Shown here: positions 3,701-6,515 of the stretch, one piece after another
How the letters are laid out: each line of letters starts with the position of its first letter
How positions within the stretch are numbered: position 1 is the first letter of the stretch
Assembly (NCBI GenBank): GCA_043777815.1
Contig: JAYWHH010000014.1
Location: forward strand, 1-6,515
Length of the DNA: 6,515 bases
From: JAXMDS01 sp043777815
GTDB lineage: Bacteria > Pseudomonadota > Alphaproteobacteria > Rickettsiales > Rickettsiaceae
Direction of reading: 5' to 3'
Notes under the pieces: model-generated
The model's input: the letters and a program-made list of their open reading frames with translations, nothing else
Databases searched by the model: none
What the model was told of the DNA's origin: nothing
Position numbers and translations under genes: made by a program

Positions 3701-6515
3701 ACCAAGGGTAGCTGTGCCATTATTAGATGAAAATCCTGAAAATCCTCAAGCCAATATTGTTACATTTATAAAAACATCACATAAAGATGAAAAAATTTAT
3801 GTAGAAGATATAAAAGCAATTGATAAAGATGAAAAAATTTATGTAGAAGATATAAAAGCAATTGATAATGAAATTGATAATAAAAAATCTAAGATTTCTA
3901 AAAATAAGGTTTCTAAGAATGATGATGAAATTTATTTAGGATATGAAATTAGTGAATATCAATCTAGTAAAAATGATTTTGAAGCTGAAAATAATGAACA
4001 AAACAAAAAATCTGATGATAATGAAATTGATAATAAAAAATCTAAGATTTCTAAAAATAATGATGCTGAAGTTTTAGGAAAGAGGCATGTGCTTTTTGAT
4101 GAAGACTATAATGATGTTGTTGATGAGGCGCCTTATAAAAATCAAATATCACAGATTAGAAGCGCAAAACAAACAATAAAAAAGAAGGTTGCTTTCGCTG
4201 AAAATTCTTCTAAAAATCAATCTATGGTTAATAAAAAGAAGAACAATAGTCGTGTTAAGGACAAAAAAGTGACAGCTGATTCTGATGATTCTTTGTATAT
4301 TGAAGGGTCTGACAATGTAGAGCCTGAAATCAGAAAGTCGTTTGACAATGTAGAGCCTGAAATCAGAAAGTCTGGCAATAGAAAGAAAGCTGCAGCAACC
4401 ATGGTTGATAAAAAAACGATTAATCACTATTTAAAAGATAATGGTGAACAAGGTGAACAGGGTGAACAAGGTAAACAGGGTGAACAATATGAACAAGGTG
4501 AACAGGGTGACCAAGGTGATTCTTTGTATATTGAGCGTGATTATGTACGTATGTTTAAAGTATGTATGTCACATTTTTTTCAAGTGAATGAAACTGACTT
4601 TCAATTCAATATAGATTCTTTCTTAGATAAGATCGTAAAAGTTGAAACTTATGTTATGAATCATATAATTAATCCCATGATGTTTATTATCGAAAATGGT
4701 TTGAAAATTGATACACAAGAAATGTTAGATAATAAAGATATTACAAGAGGAATAAATAAATTAATCAAAAATCTAGAAAAAGCAAAAATATCGACTGAGA
4801 AAGAAGAAAAAAGTGAATTAAGCGATATTTGTGTAAAGGAATTTGAAAATTTATTTGAACTTCTTCGTGCAAAAGTGGATGAAGGCAAAGTGAAAAGATT
4901 AAAAGATGACTTACGTAAAGAAGCGTGTGAAGGTTTAGTTATAAAGCATGGTTATAATAGCCGAAAACAAACTAAGATACTTCTTGTTAAGAAGATGCCA
5001 CAAACATCAGAGGTAGAAAATAAGTATAGAAATTTCTCTGCAATTAATTTGACTGATTTACTTAGTTATTGTCCTATAAAACCTGAGCCTAAAGATAATA
5101 CATTAGATAATATATTGAAAATGACCCATAACAGCCTGGTTATCTTTAAAATGACCATTGATTACTTCTTTAAATTAAAGAAGTTAGACAAAATAAACAA
5201 AAAGCAAGTAATAACTGTAATAAAAAGAAGCGGATTCAAGATAAAGATATTAGCTTCAACAATTGAAAAGCACCTTTTTAAATCGATTAGTTTTATCATA
5301 AAGAATGGCCTAGAAATAACAGAAGATATTATTGGGGATTTATTAGACAATAATAAATCTTTTAAAGTTCTTTTCAGTAGATTAGTTGATTTATTAAACA
5401 CAGTCAGAGATGAAAAAAGTAGAGATGATAATCAAGAAGAAATTTTTGAATATATTGAAAAAATCTTTGATGTAATTCGTTTAAAAGTTGGTCAAGATTC
5501 AATAGATAAGCTAGCAAAAGATTTGCAAAATAAAGAATGTGCAAATTTAAAAATAATAACTCAGCCATCTGGATCCTACATTTCAATATTATTCATTATT
5601 AGAGATGATGAGAGTAATTTAAATATTTCAAATGATGCAGAGGAGATTGCTCTAGAAGAAATATTTTTGAATAGGCGTGGTGGAAAAAATAAATTAAGAG
5701 TTAAAAAAAATGCTGCTGAAAACCATATGTCTGTAGAAGAAAATGATATAAAAAATGATTTTGACGAAAATGATGTAGAGAATGAATTTGACGTTAATGA
5801 AGATGATGATGAGTCACCAAATAAAGCTTCTTTCAAACAAGTTGGCATTTCAAAAACTAAATTTAATGCATCTGTAGAAGGACTAAAAACGCTAAAGCCA
5901 GAAAGCAAAATAAAGCAAAATAAAGCAATAGTAAAAAAGATACTAAATAAAAAAACATCATTTGATGAGAAAAATAATTCGAAAAATTTAGTTATATATG
6001 AAAATGAAAATGAGAAATATCTTTTTATTGATAGAAACTACATATCTGTTTTTAAATTATCATTGCGTCTGTTTTTTGAACCAAATAGTAGTTTTGATAT
6101 AAATACAATTTTTGCTTTTTCAAATAAAACAATATCGAAAAAGACTTTCTATTCACATCTAATAAAACCTATATGCTTCATTATAAAAAATGAGACCGGT
6201 ATTGACATGAAAGAGATTGTAAAGTCTATCTTTGATAAAGACAATAGAGTAGAAAAATTATTAACCTTAATAAAAGGTTATAAAAATGCTAATGATAAGA
6301 AAGAATATAAGAGAGAAAATGAAGGTGCGGTCTCAGATCTTCTTAATAATATCTTTGATGATTTACGCAATGAAATAATCGAAAAAACAGATAATAAAAA
6401 CATCGTACAAACACTTAAACAATCATTGAATAATACGACCAATAAAACTACTGAAATAGTTTCTTTTCAACAAATAATAAGTGGTGGAGTAAAATGTTTG
6501 AACTTGCTACTCGTA
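357..6515 (+). CDS. Giant modular repeat protein, unknown function (3' end outside window)
   Basis: The frame is open for 2053 codons and still open at the window edge. ATG 357 is the first in-frame start after the TGA at 324-326. The ATGs at 344 and 353 are in another frame and stop at once. No Shine-Dalgarno sequence precedes it. The protein begins MKTNINQEKQ, with no signal peptide or transmembrane helix. Order: helical N-terminal region (residues 1-118); repeat-rich linker (119-560); module a1 (561-724); module b1 (764-925); linker (926-1388); a2 (1389-1546); b2 (1593-1750); linker (1751-1887); a3 (1888-2053, cut). Linkers are rich in Asp, Glu, Asn, Lys and Ser and probably disordered; modules are helical with closing beta strands. 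There is only one Trp (residue 788). No catalytic motif is recognisable. Size, modularity and disorder suggest a scaffold, adhesin-like or effector-like protein, but this is inference. Confidence 0.95.
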   Translation, partial: MKTNINQEKQISHIDSEPIKILLRFALEINQNAPQEQAEKFLNHVFSFPSIFVSEKDIDDYIKHYPYIKKLNQKQLCVEIICQKLLILIEEEPKIFIKANTKYIIKCLRVGKILEYNAEDFMEPQQMKSDMESEQIEDFIEPEQMESDMEPQQVERGKKQMERGKMQMESMNSYNDKDGEIMQRPQDFKDSKSSNQKTPNKNKSLPGGLRSSKNASNTSRRDLDKNTSRRDLDKINRILKIEVEKENKIKKNAKISNDLAAKDDDPRDEILGKRHALFNEDYNDVVDEAPYKNQISQIESTVAKTIKKKVTFVENSSKNQSKVDERQNSGHVKAKKVTADDDSDESLYTEGSGNVEPGIGKSFDNVEPDIGKSFDNVEPGIGKSFDNVEPDIRKSGNRKKAAATMVDERQNSGHVKAKKVTADSDERQNSGHVKAKKVTADSDESLYTEGSGNVEPGIGKSGNRKKAPTTMIDKKTINHYSKDNGDQYEQGDQGDSLYIEKSDNVEPDIGKYGNRKSGNIKKAAATMIDKKTINHHSKNNGDQGDQYEHGEQGEQGEQDDSLYIERNYVRMFKICMSHFFQLNETHFQFNIDLFLGSKYKAQTYVKKHILDFMMFIIENGLKIDREKILNNKDIKQSINELIKNLKKAKVSTEKEEKSELNDICVKEFKNLFVILRTQVSEEQIERLKKSLSKKEECGGLAIKHLYKIAEHNGKNQTEIFLVKKMSESENKYKNLSSVNLTDLLSYRPIKPDSKDDILTISGRSLIIFKMTIAYFFKLHQKDEINKIWIINAIKSSRLEENISNKTVKNHFFNSISFIIKNGLKITEDIIENLLESNKSFKALFSRLVDLLNTVKDKKSRDEYQEEIFEYIEQIFDVIRLKVTKIVGQDSINKLQKSLQNKKCANLKIMVESIKDSTVMLLINIDYESNLNISNDAEEIGLEEIFLNRRGRKNKLRVKKNAAEKHISEDHISVDEHDTENDVENEFDVNENAQNKDEAYVDENDIKNDFDENDVNNEDAQNKDEAYVNENDVENEFDVNENAQNKDVDNEILNNSGNHNYYSKNIQNDSGNHNYYNESRQYEDINNYDLNESENENENENEFCNNGEVYVKVHDEPRVAVPLLDENPENPQANIVTFIKTSHKDEKIYVEDIKAIDKDEKIYVEDIKAIDNEIDNKKSKISKNKVSKNDDEIYLGYEISEYQSSKNDFEAENNEQNKKSDDNEIDNKKSKISKNNDAEVLGKRHVLFDEDYNDVVDEAPYKNQISQIRSAKQTIKKKVAFAENSSKNQSMVNKKKNNSRVKDKKVTADSDDSLYIEGSDNVEPEIRKSFDNVEPEIRKSGNRKKAAATMVDKKTINHYLKDNGEQGEQGEQGKQGEQYEQGEQGDQGDSLYIERDYVRMFKVCMSHFFQVNETDFQFNIDSFLDKIVKVETYVMNHIINPMMFIIENGLKIDTQEMLDNKDITRGINKLIKNLEKAKISTEKEEKSELSDICVKEFENLFELLRAKVDEGKVKRLKDDLRKEACEGLVIKHGYNSRKQTKILLVKKMPQTSEVENKYRNFSAINLTDLLSYCPIKPEPKDNTLDNILKMTHNSLVIFKMTIDYFFKLKKLDKINKKQVITVIKRSGFKIKILASTIEKHLFKSISFIIKNGLEITEDIIGDLLDNNKSFKVLFSRLVDLLNTVRDEKSRDDNQEEIFEYIEKIFDVIRLKVGQDSIDKLAKDLQNKECANLKIITQPSGSYISILFIIRDDESNLNISNDAEEIALEEIFLNRRGGKNKLRVKKNAAENHMSVEENDIKNDFDENDVENEFDVNEDDDESPNKASFKQVGISKTKFNASVEGLKTLKPESKIKQNKAIVKKILNKKTSFDEKNNSKNLVIYENENEKYLFIDRNYISVFKLSLRLFFEPNSSFDINTIFAFSNKTISKKTFYSHLIKPICFIIKNETGIDMKEIVKSIFDKDNRVEKLLTLIKGYKNANDKKEYKRENEGAVSDLLNNIFDDLRNEIIEKTDNKNIVQTLKQSLNNTTNKTTEIVSFQQIISGGVKCLNLLLV
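711..818 (+). repeat. 54-bp (18-residue) tandem repeat, two copies
   Basis: Copies at 711-764 and 765-818 encode EDFMEPQQMKSDMESEQI and EDFIEPEQMESDMEPQQV. A 27-bp (9-residue) sub-period runs through 720-827 (MEPQQMKSD, MESEQIEDF, IEPEQMESD, MEPQQVERG), showing a nested duplication history. A 7-residue echo follows directly (QVERGKK, QMERGKM). The product is acidic, Met/Gln-rich and likely disordered. Confidence 0.9.
1005..1058 (+). repeat. 27-bp perfect tandem repeat (NTSRRDLDK x2)
   Basis: Two identical 27-bp units (1005-1031, 1032-1058) encode NTSRRDLDK twice (residues 217-234). The perfect identity suggests a recent duplication. The peptide is charged and leads into a Lys/Glu-rich probable helix. 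Confidence 0.95.
1326..1679 (+). repeat. 51-bp repeat DERQNSGHVKAKKVTAD, three copies
   Basis: Copies lie at 1326-1376, 1575-1625 and 1629-1679. The last two are tandem with a 54-bp period. The first two are separated by the NVEP array, so a larger composite unit was duplicated. The three copies appear identical over the 51 bp. The R2 linker keeps only a diverged single equivalent (NNSRVKDKKVTADSD, about 4242-4286). Confidence 0.95.
1410..1538 (+). repeat. 33-bp repeat array encoding SFDNVEPxIxK (four copies)
   Basis: One 30-bp unit (1410-1439) is followed by three 33-bp units (1440-1472, 1473-1505, 1506-1538). They encode SGNVEPGIGK, SFDNVEPDIGK, SFDNVEPGIGK and SFDNVEPDIRK (residues 352-394). 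Single copies recur at 1707-1736 and 1860-1889, and two more at 4308-4370 in the second block. Each run ends in a Gly-Asn-Arg/Ile-Lys-Lys-type sequence with AATTM following. Eight copies in all. Confidence 0.95.
1770..1970 (+). repeat. Repeated IDKKTINHxSK element
   Basis: IDKKTINHYSK at 1770-1802 and IDKKTINHHSK at 1938-1970 are near-identical. A third copy, VDKKTINHYLK, is at 4404-4436. Each precedes a Gly-x-Gln triplet array. Each contains an A7 run (GAT then seven A), conserved in all three. Confidence 0.9.
1809..2030 (+). repeat. 9-bp Gly-x-Gln triplet repeats before module a1
   Basis: Two short arrays of 9-bp units encode GDQ/GEQ triplets: 1809-1835 (GDQ, YEQ, GDQ) and 1977-2030 (GDQ, GDQ, YEH, GEQ, GEQ, GEQ). 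Each leads directly into a DSLYIE motif, and the second runs into module a1. Glycine every third residue resembles collagen, but there is no proline and the runs are short. Confidence 0.9.
2037..2528 (+). repeat. Helical module a1
   Basis: Residues 561-724. Starts SLYIERNYVRMFKICMSHFF. The signature FIIENGLKI is at 2199-2225, followed by a KEEKSEL helix, an ICVKEFKNLFVILR helix and an LKKSL helix end. It closes with two probable beta strands, CGGLAIKH and TEIFLVKK. It matches a2 closely (SLYIER start, MMFIIENGLKI, STEKEEKSEL, DICVKEF, LVKKM) and b1 distantly through FK, FF, FII-NGL and the closing strands. I recognise no known domain. Confidence 0.85.
2646..3131 (+). repeat. Helical module b1
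   Basis: Residues 764-925. Starts SLIIFKMTIAYFFKL. The signature FIIKNGLKITEDII begins at 2805. Then come an FKALFSRLVDLLNTV helix, an EEIFEYIEQIFDVIRLKV helix, a DSINKLQKSLQNKKCANLKI segment and a final strand VMLLINID. It follows a1 after a 39-residue linker ending near DLLSYRPIKPDSKDD. Alignment of the FK-FF, FII-NGL, LF, KSL and closing-strand landmarks with a1 indicates an older a/b duplication. Confidence 0.8.
3195..3233 (+). other. Basic cluster after module b1
   Basis: Encodes NRRGRKNKLRVKK (residues 947-959), directly after an acidic DAEEIGLEEIFL helix. The second block has NRRGGKNKLRVKK at 5670-5708. The run of Arg/Lys resembles a nuclear-localisation-type or nucleic-acid-binding patch, but such patches are common in Lys-rich proteins. 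Confidence 0.4.
3291..3500 (+). repeat. Acidic 69-81-bp repeat ENDVENEFDVNENAQNKDEA, three copies
   Basis: Copies begin at 3291, 3360 and 3441. The middle copy is a 27-residue variant containing ENDIKNDFDENDVNNE; the others start ENDVENEFDVNENAQNKD. A related single stretch (ENDIKNDFDENDVENEFDVN) is at 5739-5801 in the second block. Strongly acidic and Asn-rich, likely disordered. Confidence 0.9.
3513..3596 (+). repeat. 42-bp tandem repeat NxSGNHNYY
   Basis: Two 14-residue units, NNSGNHNYYSKNIQ (3513-3554) and NDSGNHNYYNESRQ (3555-3596), share an identical SGNHNYY core. They are found only in the linker between the two blocks. Confidence 0.9.
3633..3659 (+). repeat. Hexanucleotide microsatellite (GAAAAT) encoding Glu-Asn
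   Basis: Four and a half GAAAAT units encode (EN)4E at residues 1093-1101. Slippage by whole 6-bp units would keep the reading frame. Confidence 0.9.
3783..3866 (+). repeat. 42-bp perfect tandem repeat KDEKIYVEDIKAID
   Basis: Two identical 42-bp units (3783-3824, 3825-3866) encode KDEKIYVEDIKAID twice (residues 1143-1170). The lack of even synonymous differences points to a recent duplication. Confidence 0.95.
3864..4058 (+). repeat. Dispersed direct repeat DNEIDNKKSKISKN
   Basis: The 42-bp segment at 3864-3905 recurs at 4017-4058, encoding DNEIDNKKSKISKN each time, with 153 bp start to start. The second copy ends just before block R2 begins. Confidence 0.9.
4308..4370 (+). repeat. SFDNVEPEIRK repeat, two copies
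   Basis: A 30-bp unit (4308-4337) and a 33-bp unit (4338-4370) encode SDNVEPEIRK and SFDNVEPEIRK (residues 1318-1338). They are the R2 counterparts of the R1 array, with Glu-Ile-Arg replacing Gly/Asp-Ile-Gly. Confidence 0.95.
4443..4514 (+). repeat. 9-bp Gly-x-Gln array before module a2
   Basis: Eight 9-bp units encode GEQ, GEQ, GEQ, GKQ, GEQ, YEQ, GEQ, GDQ (residues 1363-1386), then GDSLYIER opens module a2. It is longer than either R1 array, so copy number has changed since the block duplication. The single YEQ unit is kept in all three arrays as YEQ or YEH. Confidence 0.95.
4521..4994 (+). repeat. Helical module a2
   Basis: Residues 1389-1546. Starts SLYIERDYVRMFKVCMSHFF. The signature FIIENGLKI begins at 4683, then STEKEEKSELSDICVKEF, and the closing strands EGLVIKH and TKILLVKK. 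The close match to a1 extends to linker residues after the module (LTDLLSYCPIKPEPKD). Confidence 0.85.
5133..5606 (+). repeat. Helical module b2
   Basis: Residues 1593-1750. Starts SLVIFKMTIDYFFKL. The signature FIIKNGLEITEDII begins at 5292, then FKVLFSRLVDLLNTV, EEIFEYIEKIFDVIRLKV, a KDLQNKECANLKI segment and the final strand SILFIIRD. It is nearly superimposable on b1 except at the closing strand pair, which has diverged (MVESIKDSTVMLL in b1, TQPSGSYISILF in b2). Confidence 0.85.
5905..5928 (+). repeat. 10-bp tandem repeat GCAAAATAAA (2.4 copies)
   Basis: Units at 5905-5914 and 5915-5924 plus a partial copy. Unlike the other repeats in this gene, the unit is not a multiple of three, so gain or loss of one unit would shift the frame upstream of module a3. 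Confidence 0.85.
6018..6515 (+). repeat. Helical module a3 (diverged, cut by window end)
   Basis: Residues 1888-2053. Starts YLFIDRNYISVFKLSLRLFF, matching SLYIERNYVRMFK of a1 and a2. The signature has become CFIIKNETGI at 6174-6203. It then keeps LTLIKGY, a VSDLLNNIFDDLRNEI helix, LKQSLNN and a closing strand CLNLLLV that reaches the last base. It is clearly homologous but much more diverged than a1 is from a2, and lies after a short linker instead of a long repeat-rich one. Confidence 0.75.

Larger units (their letters stand above)
4074..5801 (+). repeat. Block R2: second copy of the large internal duplication
   Basis: Starts LGKRHVLFDEDYNDVVDE (residue 1240) and follows R1 in order: KKVAF motif, NVEP repeats, KKTINHY, Gly-x-Gln array, modules a2 and b2, the NRRGGKNKLRVKK basic stretch, and acidic END repeats. 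It lacks the DERQNSGH triplication and several NVEP copies of R1, so its linker is shorter. Confidence 0.9.

Noticed and set aside
4443..4514. Collagen-like domain
   Set aside because: Glycine recurs every third residue, but there are only eight units, no proline, and Tyr replaces Gly once. A stable triple helix is unlikely.
572..5908. Many - strand open frames of 60-183 codons inside 572-5908
   Set aside because: All lie antisense to the 2053-codon + strand frame, and their low-complexity, repeated peptides (SGSTLSNDF, FINHSCC and similar) are complements of the + strand tandem repeats. None has independent support.
1..6515. Insertion sequence, transposon ends, tRNA or rRNA genes
   Set aside because: No transposase motifs, terminal inverted repeats with target duplications, cloverleaf-like or rRNA-like sequence were seen on either strand.

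Overview
This window is one very long, modular gene on the + strand with a short upstream stretch. From the ATG at 357 to the last base (6515) the + strand reads as 2053 consecutive codons with no in-frame stop. The gene is therefore incomplete at its 3' end, and every open frame on the - strand inside it is a shadow. The DNA is strongly A+T-rich and the coding strand is purine/A-rich. Standard codons fit: no in-frame TGA, and a single TGG at 2718-2720. This would suit a host-restricted, A+T-rich intracellular bacterium (a Rickettsiales-, Amoebophilus- or Dependentiae-type lifestyle). A compact A+T-rich eukaryote or a large DNA virus cannot be excluded. I recognise no known family and give no gene symbol.

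Layout. Bases 1-148 hold what looks like the 3' end of an upstream + strand gene, broken by a 19-bp tandem duplication. Bases 149-356 are A+T-rich non-coding DNA with a plausible promoter just before the big gene. The protein starts with a helical N-terminal region (residues 1-118) without signal peptide or membrane segment. It then alternates between disordered, repeat-filled charged linkers and folded modules of about 160 residues. I find five copies of this module, named here a1, b1, a2, b2 and a3. Each has an early FK-x(n)-FF helix, a signature close to F-I-I-[EK]-N-G-L-[KE]-I, further amphipathic helices, an L-K/Q-x-S/D-L helix end, and one or two closing beta strands. a and b form a pair, and the pair plus its leading linker was duplicated as a block (about 1167-3330 and 4074-5801). 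A third, more diverged block begins around 5949 and is cut by the window end.

The linkers carry at least ten families of short tandem repeats. Nearly all have unit lengths divisible by three, so copy-number change alters protein length without breaking the frame. One 10-bp repeat does not obey this. The pattern suggests a large cytosolic or secreted scaffold/adaptor-like protein under repeat-driven diversification. Function is unknown, and a host-interaction role is inference only.
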